A stretch of DNA of 64,000 nucleotides from an uncultured Verrucomicrobiae bacterium (lineage in GTDB: Bacteria > Verrucomicrobiota > Verrucomicrobiia > JADLBR01 > CALLMV01): contig CALLMV010000023.1 of the NCBI GenBank assembly GCA_938005615.1, positions 1 to 64,000 of the forward strand, written 5' to 3'. Of the stretch, positions 30,139 through 40,023 are shown one piece after another; the stretch's first letter is position 1, and every line of letters begins with the position of its first letter. The notes under the pieces were generated by a model, which had not been told where the DNA came from, did no database searches, and saw only the letters and a list, made by a program, of their open reading frames with translations. The translations under genes were made by a program, and so were the position numbers.

Positions 30139-31299
30139 GTGAAGGTTTTTGCGGACATCGTTTACTGTGGCGGCGGGCGTGTGCTAGAGCCCGGGCTGGT
30201 CGTGGTGTCTGATAACCTGATAGTAGATGTCAGGGAGGCAAAAACTGGTGATGGGGCTGATGTGCTGCTCAGAGGCTGTGCTCTGTTTCCTGGCTTGGTA
30301 AATGCACACGCCCATATGGATTATACGTTATTTCAAGAAGCTTTCCTGCCGACCAAGAGTTTTACTGCATGGCTTTCGATGATGAACCAGACCAAGCGCC
30401 ACACGTCCGAAAGCGAGATCGCAGAAGGAATTCGCAAGGGTATTGCAATGGCAATCAGGAGCGGCACGACGAGCTTGGTAAACATCTGTGCGTATCCGCA
30501 TCTGGTGCCAGCAGTTGAGGAGGGACCGCGTTGTTGGCAGGTGCTTGAGGCGACGGATGTGAACCGAAGCTTCGTGTTTCCAGATCTGGAAAACTTCCAA
30601 GGCGTATCACCACATGCGCCTTACACGGCATCAACTGAACTGTATCGTAGGTCGAAGCGTACAGCTCTCCAGCGGGGTTTGCTGTTCACAACTCATGTAA
30701 ATGAATCCAATGAAGAGATGGAGATGTTCACCCTCGGGACGGGGGAGCTATACGAAATGATGCTTGGGCTGGGTAGGGACATGAGCGATTGCGGGTATGC
30801 CTCTGGCTTAGCGCTTTTGCTAGAAGAAGGCCTGCTACCTCAAGGCTCGTTGCTCGCACATGTGAATTTTTGTGAATCTTGGGAGATGGCAAAATTACGC
30901 GATGAGTGTCATACTGTTGTACACTGCCCATCGTGCCATAAGTTTTTCAGCCGCTCGAAGTTTTCAGCTAAGCAATATCTTCGGGCGGGGGTCAATTTAG
31001 CCCTCGGCACCGACAGTGCAGCAACGGGAAGTTCGTTGAGCATGATTGAAGAGATGCGGATTTTCAGTGAATTGCAGCCGGACTTTAGCATGGCTGAGAT
31101 TTTTCTTTTGGCTACAGAGCACGGTGCGCGAGCACTCGGCTTACAGCACAACATCGGAAAGATTGCACCTGAATACTTCGCATCGCTGTTTGCTGTGCCT
31201 CACGAAGGACGTGCTCCTTTGCATGCGCTTTTTGCCCATCGGGGCGAAGTACGGTGGGTGATGGTGGAGGGTCGTGTGGTTTATGGAGGCGAGCCGTGA
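30139..31299 (+). CDS. metal-dependent amidohydrolase (aminodeoxyfutalosine deaminase / chlorohydrolase-like)
   Basis: FPGLVNAHAHMDYTLF, FTTHVNESNEEMEMF, VVHCPSCHKFF, LALGTDSAATGSSLSMIEEMR. Confidence 0.82.
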   Translation: MKVFADIVYCGGGRVLEPGLVVVSDNLIVDVREAKTGDGADVLLRGCALFPGLVNAHAHMDYTLFQEAFLPTKSFTAWLSMMNQTKRHTSESEIAEGIRKGIAMAIRSGTTSLVNICAYPHLVPAVEEGPRCWQVLEATDVNRSFVFPDLENFQGVSPHAPYTASTELYRRSKRTALQRGLLFTTHVNESNEEMEMFTLGTGELYEMMLGLGRDMSDCGYASGLALLLEEGLLPQGSLLAHVNFCESWEMAKLRDECHTVVHCPSCHKFFSRSKFSAKQYLRAGVNLALGTDSAATGSSLSMIEEMRIFSELQPDFSMAEIFLLATEHGARALGLQHNIGKIAPEYFASLFAVPHEGRAPLHALFAHRGEVRWVMVEGRVVYGGEP

Positions 31300-31338
31300 T
31301 TGGGAAAGTGACTCTAGCGTATTGTTTTCCTTCTGGCA

Positions 31339-32322
31339 TTGGGATATGCGTTTGCGATGAGGTTGATAGCTTTCTCTGGGGCGCTCATTACTGTGTTCTG
31401 GCTTTCTCAATTGAGAGTATTGGCAGACGCGCAAAGCCTAGCTCAAGATCGTGAAAATCAGATTTTTCCGCACTCAAATATTCTGCAAGAAATAGAAAAC
31501 ACTAACCAAAAGCTTGGAAGTGCCTCAATCTTATCGCAGGATGAAGCATCAGATCTATCCAAGCCAGTGACGATCACATTTGGTCTGCTTGGTAGTCCTT
31601 CTTTTGAATTTGCAGGTGGGTTGTCACCAGACATTTTTTGGCGCAGGGATGCATGGCGCATGGAGAGTGATTTCACTTTCTTTGGGATATTAACTGGGGA
31701 TGAGTTGCCCGCAGATTCATCCTTGAAAGGTTTACAGGCGCCTGACGGTTCTCACTTTGCTTACATCCGTAACTTAAAAAAAAACGATGCCCGTTGGCTG
31801 AGTGGGGTGGAGCTCATCGCTGGAGCGTACTATTTGCTACGTGGTAAGCTGGCAGTGGCTCTTGAGGCAGGTGAATCTGGTGGAGCAAGTCTTGGAATAT
31901 TTAACGGCCCTGTGAGCGATTTGGTGCAAGACACGGGCGGGACTTGGGTTGATCGTGAGTTATACTTTCGGGTAGGCCCAGAAAATCGTTTTGCAGAAGT
32001 CGCGCTGAGACTTGGCTTTTTTGGAAAGGATGTACGGGGTGAGGCGGCGTTCGACCAGATTGATTTGAGGAGAATATCACCGGAGGAAATTCCTCTAGGT
32101 GTCAGAGTCTTCGATTTGGGTGGCGAGCCGCGGAATTCTGTTGTCTTTAGGGAAAGCTCTTCTGCCTCGGAGTTGCGCAAAGGCGCGCAACCTTTAGCAC
32201 TCGTGGTTGGAGTGGGTGCTTTTGTTTTTGCTGTCTTCGCGACGTTGTTCTTGCTTGTTCAACTGGACCGTTGGGAGGGGCGCGAGGCTAAGAGCAACGA
32301 CGAGAACAAATCCGGAAAATGA
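31339..32322 (+). CDS. exported, C-terminally membrane-anchored protein of unknown function
   Basis: N-terminal signal-like segment, beta-rich middle, C-terminal TM (LALVVGVGAFVFAVFATLFLLVQL) then charged tail; ATGA overlap with the next gene. Confidence 0.65.
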   Translation: MGYAFAMRLIAFSGALITVFWLSQLRVLADAQSLAQDRENQIFPHSNILQEIENTNQKLGSASILSQDEASDLSKPVTITFGLLGSPSFEFAGGLSPDIFWRRDAWRMESDFTFFGILTGDELPADSSLKGLQAPDGSHFAYIRNLKKNDARWLSGVELIAGAYYLLRGKLAVALEAGESGGASLGIFNGPVSDLVQDTGGTWVDRELYFRVGPENRFAEVALRLGFFGKDVRGEAAFDQIDLRRISPEEIPLGVRVFDLGGEPRNSVVFRESSSASELRKGAQPLALVVGVGAFVFAVFATLFLLVQLDRWEGREAKSNDENKSGK

Positions 32323-35300
32323 AAACTACTGCGAGTGAAATACCATCTTGGTTGGTGATGCGGATGGTATTTGCGGCTCTTATTGGTGTGTTGCTGAGAG
32401 TGATACTGTCTCGGCTTCCCGGACATGATGTTGACATGGGTTGTTTCATGGCGTGGTCGGCCGATATTTATGAACGGGGAACCGCGCACTTTTTTCGTGA
32501 AGGTTATTTCTGTGATTACCCGCCGTTTTATCTTTATGTTCTGTGGCTCGTTGGATGGGTGAGAAGTTTTTTTCCTGGAGAAGTTGCTAGTTTGCTCATC
32601 AAGCTGCCTCCGATTGCGGCCGATATAATTTTGGGGCTCTTGCTCTGGAAGGCGTGTCGTGGGGTGTTCACGGAAAAAGCAAGGTTTTTGATATTTTGTG
32701 CGATCATGCTTTATCCTCCGCTGCTACTCAATAGTGCTGTTTGGGGCCAGGTAGATTCTGTGACCGGAGTACTATGCCTAGCCTGCGCCCTTCATTTGCG
32801 AGGGGGACGCTTGCTTTTGGCAGGTGCGTTGTTTGGCGCGGCAATGGCTATGAAGCCTCAAGCGTTCTCCACTGCGGGCATGTTTGTCCCTGCCTTTGTC
32901 GTCGCCTGGTCTCGAGGAAGATTGGGGAGAATACCAGGGGCAGTCGCTTTGGCGATACTGGTGTTCGTTTTATTAGCGATGCCGTTTGCCGACGGCCGTG
33001 GGATTGTTCCGGTGTTTGAACGATATATTGCAATGTATGAGACTTATACCATATCGTCTTTCAATGCACCGAACTTTCTCTGCTCCATTGGCGGTAATTT
33101 GAAGTCGGAGGAAAGCGTAGTTGCTGGGATTTCACTTGCTGTTTGGGCCAAACTCTTTCTTGGCTTGAGCCTTGGGGCAGGCTTTGCCGTGGCTTTGCGT
33201 GGGCGGAGGGGGCAAATGCCAGAGCCTCTCTTGCTGGGAGCTTATTGCTCGATGTCGTTTTTCTTCTTTGGCCCACGAATGCATGAGCGTTATTCTTTTC
33301 TGGCTTTGATTTTTCTTTTGGGGGCTTGGCTAGTGAGCAGGGACAGACGTTTACTGATAGCTCACCTTCTTTTGACCGTCACTTTTGTTTTGAATGTGGG
33401 ACAAGTTTATTTGATGAGTTTAGAAAGAAAGTATCACATTCCCAGTAACGACGTTTTGTTGCTGACGCTTTCTTGGATAAACTGGATGCCGTTGCTTTTG
33501 ATTGGATTGGTCCTGTTCTTTCCGAACAGCAGACAGAATTGTGCTCAAAACGTGTTGTTGAGGGAAAGAATTAGGCTGGAACCTTGGATGATACGGGAGC
33601 GGCGAATTGTGGCGTTGTGTGTATCTGTACTTTTGGTGGCGAGCGGGACGTTGTTTCTTTGGAGGTTGGGCAGCATCAAGGCGCCTGTCACCGAGTGGGT
33701 TGCGGCGGATTATCCGGTTGTGATACTAGATTTGGGGCGAGACGTCGAGCTTGCTTCCGTGATGGTGTTTGCTGGCCCTGTTCATAACGGCTCGATCATT
33801 ATCGAAACTTCTTCGAATGGTAGGATTTTTGAACACAATATGATTATTGATCAACCTTCAGTGTTCAATTGGCATGAACGACCGCTGAACTCCGTGGCTC
33901 GGTTTGTTCGCGTGCGCACACGTGTGCCCCAGACAAGAATTATGGAAATTGTTTTTCGTGACAAGTTGGGAAGAATTGTGCCAGTCGCCTCCGTAGAACC
34001 ACCTTTAGCTAGGGCCATCGCGGACGAGCCGAACACCGCACCTGATCATCCTTCATCCTTCAACAGTACCTTTTTTGATGAGATCTATTTTGTCCGCACG
34101 GCTTATGAGCATTTGTATGAGCTGCCGATTTATGAAAACACACACCCGCCGTTGGGCAAGGTCGTTATCAGCGCTGGAATTGCTGTTTTGGGTTTAAATC
34201 CATTTGGATGGCGTCTTCCCTGTGCCCTAATGGGTATGTTATCGGGAGTGCTTTCTTTTTTTCTAGCTCGCACAATATTTCGCTCAAACGCAGCAGGACT
34301 TTTAACGGGGCTGATGTTTGGATTGGATGGCCTTCTGATAAGCCAAAGCAGAATCGCGACTGTGGACGCGATGATAACATCATTCACGTTAGCTGCATTT
34401 TGCTTTGGCTGGTGGTTTTCCCAAACTCACCTCCGGGATGGATGGTACAGAAGTTGGTGGAAACTGATGTTAGCCTGGTGTTTTCTCGGTTGTGCAGGCG
34501 CTACAAAATGGAATGGATTTTTCAGCGCACCGGCACTGCTGCTCGTATGTCTGAAACCCTGGATTTCGCGGTTGCTTTTCAGAAAGAAAGAAGCTGAAGA
34601 TTCTTGGAAAAAAAATCTCTTGCACGCAGCCATTGTTCCTGCCTGCGGATTAATCATGGTGTGTGTGGTCTATTTTGGAAGCTATGTCTTTGTGTTATCT
34701 AAAGAACAATCACGAGATTGGAATTGGGTCTTAGCTCAACCACATCATATATTTAGTTACCATTCAGGTGGCATCCTAGAACACCCTTACTCATCCCCGT
34801 GGTGGAGTTGGCCGCTAATGCTTAAAAGCCTCTGGCAGCATACAGATAAACTGCAAGAAACCGGACTAAGTGCTGAAAGGGTTTCACTCGGAAATCCACT
34901 TTTGTATTGGATGGCATTTCCTAGTTTTCTTTGTTTTTGCTTTTTTGCCTTTGTAAGGTTTTTCAAAAAAAAGGAATTAGACTTTTTGTTAATCCTAGCA
35001 ATTTTGTTAAGTTGTGTTTTACCGTGGATCTTAGTCAAGAGAAGTACATTTATCTATCATTTTTTGCCTATGCTTCCTTTTTATGTGATGACAATCACAG
35101 CGTTGGTTTGGGTAGCTTCTAAAGAAATGATACTTAAAAAAACTGCTTTAGGTTTAGGATCTCTTGTTTTGGCAATCTCTTTACTTGGTGTAAGTTTGTT
35201 CTATCCGTTGCAAGCAGGTATAACAACAGATAGTAGTTATCGCAGGGAAATGATGTGGCTAAACATTTATAATAATCAGGATGCAAATAAAAAATCCGGC

Positions 35301-35327
35301 TGGTTTGGCTGGGTCTGGAACAACTAA
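32319..35327 (+). CDS. fused membrane glycosyltransferase: N-terminal GT-C unit + discoidin-like segment + PMT (GT39)-like unit
   Basis: 1002 aa. N-half GHDVDMGCFMAWSADIYERG, DYPPFYLYVLWLVG. Middle DLGRDVELASVMVFAGPVHNGSIIIETSSNGRIFEH. C-half FDEIYFVRTAYEHLYELPIYENTHPPLGKVVISAGI and AATKWNGFFSAPALLLV, typical of PMT. Confidence 0.85.
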   Translation: MKTTASEIPSWLVMRMVFAALIGVLLRVILSRLPGHDVDMGCFMAWSADIYERGTAHFFREGYFCDYPPFYLYVLWLVGWVRSFFPGEVASLLIKLPPIAADIILGLLLWKACRGVFTEKARFLIFCAIMLYPPLLLNSAVWGQVDSVTGVLCLACALHLRGGRLLLAGALFGAAMAMKPQAFSTAGMFVPAFVVAWSRGRLGRIPGAVALAILVFVLLAMPFADGRGIVPVFERYIAMYETYTISSFNAPNFLCSIGGNLKSEESVVAGISLAVWAKLFLGLSLGAGFAVALRGRRGQMPEPLLLGAYCSMSFFFFGPRMHERYSFLALIFLLGAWLVSRDRRLLIAHLLLTVTFVLNVGQVYLMSLERKYHIPSNDVLLLTLSWINWMPLLLIGLVLFFPNSRQNCAQNVLLRERIRLEPWMIRERRIVALCVSVLLVASGTLFLWRLGSIKAPVTEWVAADYPVVILDLGRDVELASVMVFAGPVHNGSIIIETSSNGRIFEHNMIIDQPSVFNWHERPLNSVARFVRVRTRVPQTRIMEIVFRDKLGRIVPVASVEPPLARAIADEPNTAPDHPSSFNSTFFDEIYFVRTAYEHLYELPIYENTHPPLGKVVISAGIAVLGLNPFGWRLPCALMGMLSGVLSFFLARTIFRSNAAGLLTGLMFGLDGLLISQSRIATVDAMITSFTLAAFCFGWWFSQTHLRDGWYRSWWKLMLAWCFLGCAGATKWNGFFSAPALLLVCLKPWISRLLFRKKEAEDSWKKNLLHAAIVPACGLIMVCVVYFGSYVFVLSKEQSRDWNWVLAQPHHIFSYHSGGILEHPYSSPWWSWPLMLKSLWQHTDKLQETGLSAERVSLGNPLLYWMAFPSFLCFCFFAFVRFFKKKELDFLLILAILLSCVLPWILVKRSTFIYHFLPMLPFYVMTITALVWVASKEMILKKTALGLGSLVLAISLLGVSLFYPLQAGITTDSSYRREMMWLNIYNNQDANKKSGWFGWVWNN

Positions 35328-35488
35328 ATTGTTAGCTCTCGTTTTGTATTGTCGATGTTATTCTTTTTTCAGGTTGTAACACAAGCCTGCACAAATTTTT
35401 AGACACTTAAGTTTATGACTAGTTATACAAATCTTGAGATTTGGTAGGTCTTTAAAATGTGATTAATTCGTTTTAACCGAACGAAAGG

Positions 35489-36376
35489 CTATTCGAGGTT
35501 AGCAAGTTGTTCTCGAATTTTTTCTGTTTCAGCTTTGGCATTGACGATATGATGTGCTACGGAAGCGTCTGCACACTTGGATGCAATGGTGTTTAGCTCA
35601 CGAAGAATTTCCTGAGCCAAAAATTCGAGGTGCCGGCTGCGACCGTCTATTAAGTATTTCTTAAATGCACCTAAGTGTGATCTTAGGCGTGTAACTTCCT
35701 CGGTGTAATCGCCTCGTGAGACGAAAGAAATCACCTCGTTTCGAAGGTAGTCTGGCAAGGTGGCTGCCTTTGGAAGATCGTCAAATAACGAACGAAGTTT
35801 TTCATGTAGACGGCGCTCCGTGGTTTTTGCCAGACGTGGTGCTGAGGATGAGACTTTTTCCGTAATTTTGCAGATTAGTGACAATCTTGTTTCAATGTCT
35901 TGCCTGAGTTTTTCTCCCTCTCTCTCACGCTGCTGATTCCAATCACACAAGGCGGAAGAGAGAATTCTTTTTGTTTTTGCTATCGCAGTCACGGAGGGTG
36001 GAATACCAACTCCAAGATGCTCGCGCACAACACCGGGAAACCGAATGATGTCTTGAATGTTTGGTGTGCTGCGCAGTTTGAGTTTTTTGCAAAGTTTGTT
36101 GAGGGTGAAGTATGCAGTACTAGCGTTTATAAAGTCGATGTCGGGTGGCTTTTGTGTGTTGGTGTAAGTTATAGAAACTTTCACAGCACCGCGTGAGCAA
36201 TGTGCAGCTACAGTCTCACGAAAAATAGGTTCAGTAAACCCCCACCCTGCTGGTAAATTAATTGTTATCTCGAGTTGTTTGCGGTTGAGAGAAGAGATTT
36301 CAGCAGTCAGATTACCACCCGCGAGAGTTCCGAACGCAGTCCCATATCCTGTCATACTGCGTAATGAAGTACTCAT
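35489..36376 (-). CDS. yicC: YicC family protein
   Basis: RSMTGYGTAFG start; C-terminal DYTEEVTRLRSHLGAFKKYL, GRSRHLEFLAQEILRELNTIASK. Confidence 0.95.
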   Translation of the reverse strand: MSTSLRSMTGYGTAFGTLAGGNLTAEISSLNRKQLEITINLPAGWGFTEPIFRETVAAHCSRGAVKVSITYTNTQKPPDIDFINASTAYFTLNKLCKKLKLRSTPNIQDIIRFPGVVREHLGVGIPPSVTAIAKTKRILSSALCDWNQQREREGEKLRQDIETRLSLICKITEKVSSSAPRLAKTTERRLHEKLRSLFDDLPKAATLPDYLRNEVISFVSRGDYTEEVTRLRSHLGAFKKYLIDGRSRHLEFLAQEILRELNTIASKCADASVAHHIVNAKAETEKIREQLANLE

Positions 36377-36846
36377 ACAGCGGTGAAAATTTTTTCCAAT
36401 TTCTGCTTTCTGTAATCAAAAATCTTTTTAAGTTGTGGCGCCACAACCCACGGATGGACAATATCGCCCAGCGGACTGATAGGTAAAACGTAGTGGACTA
36501 AATCACGAACCCGAGTGGCTTCGGGGCCAATTGGCTCTAAGAAGTGTTCGTGATGCCAAATGCGGTAAGGGCCGAGACGCTGCTCATCTACAAAATAGTA
36601 TGGTTCACGTACGTGTGTAATTTCAGTAAGCCATGGCATCGGGATGCCCAGTACAGGGCGTACACGATATTCGATCATCAGCCCGGGGTGAATTTTTTCG
36701 GGAACTTTGGTAATGACACGGAAATCTAACTCTGCCGGAGTGATTTCTCGCAGATTCAACGGGCTAGAGAAGAAATCCCAGGCGACATTGTGTGGTACGG
36801 GTATTGTAATTTCAGTTTCTAATGTGTGGATTATTCCAAAACTCAT
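36373..36846 (-). CDS. SRPBCC/START-like ligand-binding family protein
   Basis: VPHNVAWDFFSSPLNLREITPAELDFRV, GLMIEYRVRPVLGIPMPWLTEITHV. Confidence 0.85.
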   Translation of the reverse strand: MSFGIIHTLETEITIPVPHNVAWDFFSSPLNLREITPAELDFRVITKVPEKIHPGLMIEYRVRPVLGIPMPWLTEITHVREPYYFVDEQRLGPYRIWHHEHFLEPIGPEATRVRDLVHYVLPISPLGDIVHPWVVAPQLKKIFDYRKQKLEKIFTAV

Positions 36847-37015
36847 TTCTGACTAATATCTGTCTTTCGTTTTTCATCAAGCTAAGCTAAGTGATTTGTT
36901 TCTTTTTAAGACTGTGCTCATCAGCAATCACTATGACATTTTATAAGATCGATTGCTTACTTGACATCTAGAATATTTCGAAAAAACTAAACCCTTAACC
37001 CTTTAAAGATCTTAT

Positions 37016-37393
37016 ATGAACACCGACACTTTAATTAAGAAAATCGAATCAGAGCAGTTAAAGAGTGGGATACCCAATTTCCGCGTGGGAGACTCTGTGA
37101 ACGTGCATGTGAAAGTGCGCGAGGGTGATAAGGAGCGCATCCAGCAGTTTTCAGGCGTGATCATCGCTAGGGGTGGACGCGGCATCAATGAAACAATTAC
37201 TGTACGGCGGATTTCGTACGGGGTGGGTGTTGAACGGGTGTTTCCGGTGCATTCGCCGATGATTGAAAAATTTGAGGTCGTCAAACAGGGCGTTACGCGA
37301 CGCGCCAAGTTGTATTATCTGCGCAATCGCACAGGCAAGGCGGCTACTGCCGTTAAGGAGCTGCGGAGCGAAGCCACCAGTTTGAGGAACTGA
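37016..37393 (+). CDS. rplS: 50S ribosomal protein L19
   Basis: [35 protein letters not shown]. Confidence 0.97.
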   Translation: MNTDTLIKKIESEQLKSGIPNFRVGDSVNVHVKVREGDKERIQQFSGVIIARGGRGINETITVRRISYGVGVERVFPVHSPMIEKFEVVKQGVTRRAKLYYLRNRTGKAATAVKELRSEATSLRN

Positions 37394-37415
37394 TCTCATC
37401 GCCCAGAAGTTTGTA

Positions 37416-38063
37416 GTGGGGCTGGATTGGGCAGAGGAGAAGGTTTTGCGCGGCTCTGCCCGCGTGGTGGCCGGTGTGGATGAAGTGGGGCGGGGGCCGC
37501 TTGCGGGTCCTGTGGTGGCTGCTGCCGTGATTTTGCCTGTGGGTCTGGAGGTTCCCCAACTCAACGATTCTAAGAAGATGTCGCCTCTTGCTAGGGCAAG
37601 GTGCAGGGATTTTCTACTTTCTCATGCAGGGGTCCGCTTTGCACTGGGAGTTAGTAGTGCTGGCGAGATTGATCAGTTAAACATCCATGAAGCTACTCGG
37701 CTTGCGATGATTCGTGCGTTACTGGCTCTGAATGTTGAGCCGGAGTTTGTTTTGGTGGATGGTCGGCCTTGGAAAGATTTCCCCCTGGCCCATGCTGGTG
37801 TTGTTGGAGGGGATGGGAAGTGTCCTTCGATTGCAGCGGCATCTGTGCTTGCGAAATGCACTCGGGACGAAATGATGTGTGATTTACATAAGAAGGATGG
37901 ACGTTATGGGTTTGACAAGCACAAGGGTTATGCGACGGCTGGGCACTTGGCCGCACTGGCTCGCTACGGCCCTGGACCGGAGCATCGGATGTCGTTTGCG
38001 CCCGTGGCACAAGCGCAAGTGCCCGGAGGTGGCAACACGCAGGCAGTTGGGCCGCTTCGCTGA
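37416..38063 (+). CDS. rnhB: ribonuclease HII
   Basis: VVAGVDEVGRGPLAGPVVAAAVIL, DGKCPSIAAASVLAKCTRD, GFDKHKGYAT. Confidence 0.96.
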   Translation: MGLDWAEEKVLRGSARVVAGVDEVGRGPLAGPVVAAAVILPVGLEVPQLNDSKKMSPLARARCRDFLLSHAGVRFALGVSSAGEIDQLNIHEATRLAMIRALLALNVEPEFVLVDGRPWKDFPLAHAGVVGGDGKCPSIAAASVLAKCTRDEMMCDLHKKDGRYGFDKHKGYATAGHLAALARYGPGPEHRMSFAPVAQAQVPGGGNTQAVGPLR

Positions 38064-38409
38064 GGATGCGGCAGTTTCGATGTTGCCTAAGTATGGGTTG
38101 AAGTTGTTGTACAGGAATTTTGTCGCTGATCAGGGGGAGGTGGATATTGTGGCGCGCGATGGGGGGACCTTGGTCATTGTGGAAGTGCGGGCGCGGAGCG
38201 CCTCGGATTTTGGCTCTCCGGCCGAGTCTGTAGGCCCTGCTAAGCAGAAACGAGTGGCGCGAGCCGCCATGGCCTGGGTGAGGTTGTTGGATAAACGTAG
38301 GGTGAATTTGAGGTTTGATATCATTGAGGTTTTCCTCAAACCTGGGGAGGTTCCTGAGTTGAGGCACATCGAGAATGCTTTTGACCTGCCGCGATCCATT
38401 CTTTACTAA
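38029..38409 (+). CDS. yraN: YraN family endonuclease-like protein
   Basis: RQLGRFAEDAAVSMLPKYGLKLLYRNFVADQGEVDIVARDGGTLVIVEVRAR; start inferred at GTG 38029 inside the rnhB end (the ORF is open from 37879). Confidence 0.85.
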   Translation: MATRRQLGRFAEDAAVSMLPKYGLKLLYRNFVADQGEVDIVARDGGTLVIVEVRARSASDFGSPAESVGPAKQKRVARAAMAWVRLLDKRRVNLRFDIIEVFLKPGEVPELRHIENAFDLPRSILY

Positions 38410-38414
38410 GAGAT

Positions 38415-39215
38415 GTGGTCAGGATTTTCTTTAGAACCACTTCCCGCTTGGGCCAGAGTTTCATTTCTTTGGTGAATTCTTTTGGGGAGGCGGCGTTGTT
38501 GTTTGCGTCGGCTGTTTTCTCTGTGTTTACGCAAAGGCTGCGGGGCAGGGAGCTGTTGCGGCAGATTTTGTTTGTGGGTGTGAAGTCGCAGTTTGTGGTG
38601 TTGACGACGGGGATTTTTACTGGTGCGGTGTTCGCGGCGCAGATTCAGTTTCAGTTTGCTCGGCTGGGGATGGAGTCCGCTACGGGGGTGGTGGCCACCA
38701 TTGCGATGTGTCGCGAGCTGGGGCCTGTGATTTCCGCGTTAATGATTGCGGGTCGGGTGGGATCGGCAATGGCTGCTGAGTTGGCCACGATGAAGGTGAC
38801 CGAACAGGTGGATGCGTTGCGTGGTCTGGCGGTCAGTCCGATTGATTATTTGGTGGTACCACGGTTTTTGGCGTTGATTATTTCTGGGCCGTTGCTTGTG
38901 GCTTTGGCTATAGGAGGGGGTATTGTTGCAGGCTACGTAGTGGCTGTGCCGCTGCTGGGAGTGGAGGGTAATTATTATTGGGATCGCATTCAGCTTTTTA
39001 CGGAGGCGAAGGATGTGTGGATAGGGTTGATTAAGGCATTTTTCTTTTCTCTCATAATCGCAGTGATTGCCTGTTATGAAGGTTTGCGCGTGGAAATGAC
39101 GACTGAAGCTGTGGGGCGGGCCACGACGGATGCTGCCGTGAATGGCTCGATTGCGGTTTTGATTTCCAACTTTTTCTTCACGCTGTTGCTGAATTGGATT
39201 TTTCCCGTGGGCTGA
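38415..39215 (+). CDS. mlaE: MlaE family ABC transporter permease
   Basis: LPTTG-like permease pattern: MCRELGPVISALMIAGRVGSAMAAELATMKVTEQVDAL. Confidence 0.93.
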   Translation: MVRIFFRTTSRLGQSFISLVNSFGEAALLFASAVFSVFTQRLRGRELLRQILFVGVKSQFVVLTTGIFTGAVFAAQIQFQFARLGMESATGVVATIAMCRELGPVISALMIAGRVGSAMAAELATMKVTEQVDALRGLAVSPIDYLVVPRFLALIISGPLLVALAIGGGIVAGYVVAVPLLGVEGNYYWDRIQLFTEAKDVWIGLIKAFFFSLIIAVIACYEGLRVEMTTEAVGRATTDAAVNGSIAVLISNFFFTLLLNWIFPVG

Positions 39216-39216
39216 T

Positions 39217-40023
39217 ATGTCTCAACCTGACATCCAGAACGCAGGGCCGAAGATTCGATTTGTAAACGTTTATAAACGCCTTGGTAGGCAGCAAATTTTG
39301 CGTGGGCTAGATTTGGATGTTTTTCCTGGAGAATCGTTAGTGATTCTTGGGCGCTCCGGTGGTGGGAAGAGCGTGCTGCTTAAACATCTGATCGGCTTAA
39401 TCAAGCCAGATTCAGGATCGATTTTTGTTGACGGCCAAGACATTTCGCTGCTCAACGAGCGCCAACTGATTCCTATACGCAGAAAGATCGCGATGGTGTT
39501 TCAAGGCGGTGCGCTTTTTGACTCGATGACCGTCGGGGAGAATGTGGCTTTCCCTTTGCGTGAGGAAAGGCGCTACAGTGAGCAGGAAATCCAGGAGCGC
39601 GTGGCCGAGATGCTCGAGGCTGTAGGGCTACCTGGCCAACAAGAGAAGATGCCCGCGGAACTGTCGGGTGGCATGAAGAAACGCGTGGCTTTGGCACGCT
39701 CAGTGATTAGGCGACCAGAAGTGATTCTCTACGATGAGCCCACGGCTGGTTTGGATCCCATCATGACGGCTAATATTGACCGGCTGATCAAAGAGATGAA
39801 AAAACGTTTCAATACTACCTCCGTTACTATAACTCACGATATGCAGAGTGCTTTCAACATTTCAGACCGAATAGCTTTTCTTAAATCGGGAAGGATCCAA
39901 AGTGTTGGGCGCCCGGAGGAGATTTTGAAAAGTGCGGATCCCGACATCCAAAATTTTATCCAGGGTGTGGCGGATGAAAGTGACGAGGCCATTCAACAAC
40001 TTATGCAGAGCCAGGCATCATGA
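39217..40023 (+). CDS. mlaF: ABC transporter ATP-binding protein (MlaF family)
   Basis: ILGRSGGGKSVLLKHLIGL Walker A, LSGGMKKRVALARSV signature, ILYDEPTAGLDP Walker B. Confidence 0.95.
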   Translation: MSQPDIQNAGPKIRFVNVYKRLGRQQILRGLDLDVFPGESLVILGRSGGGKSVLLKHLIGLIKPDSGSIFVDGQDISLLNERQLIPIRRKIAMVFQGGALFDSMTVGENVAFPLREERRYSEQEIQERVAEMLEAVGLPGQQEKMPAELSGGMKKRVALARSVIRRPEVILYDEPTAGLDPIMTANIDRLIKEMKKRFNTTSVTITHDMQSAFNISDRIAFLKSGRIQSVGRPEEILKSADPDIQNFIQGVADESDEAIQQLMQSQAS

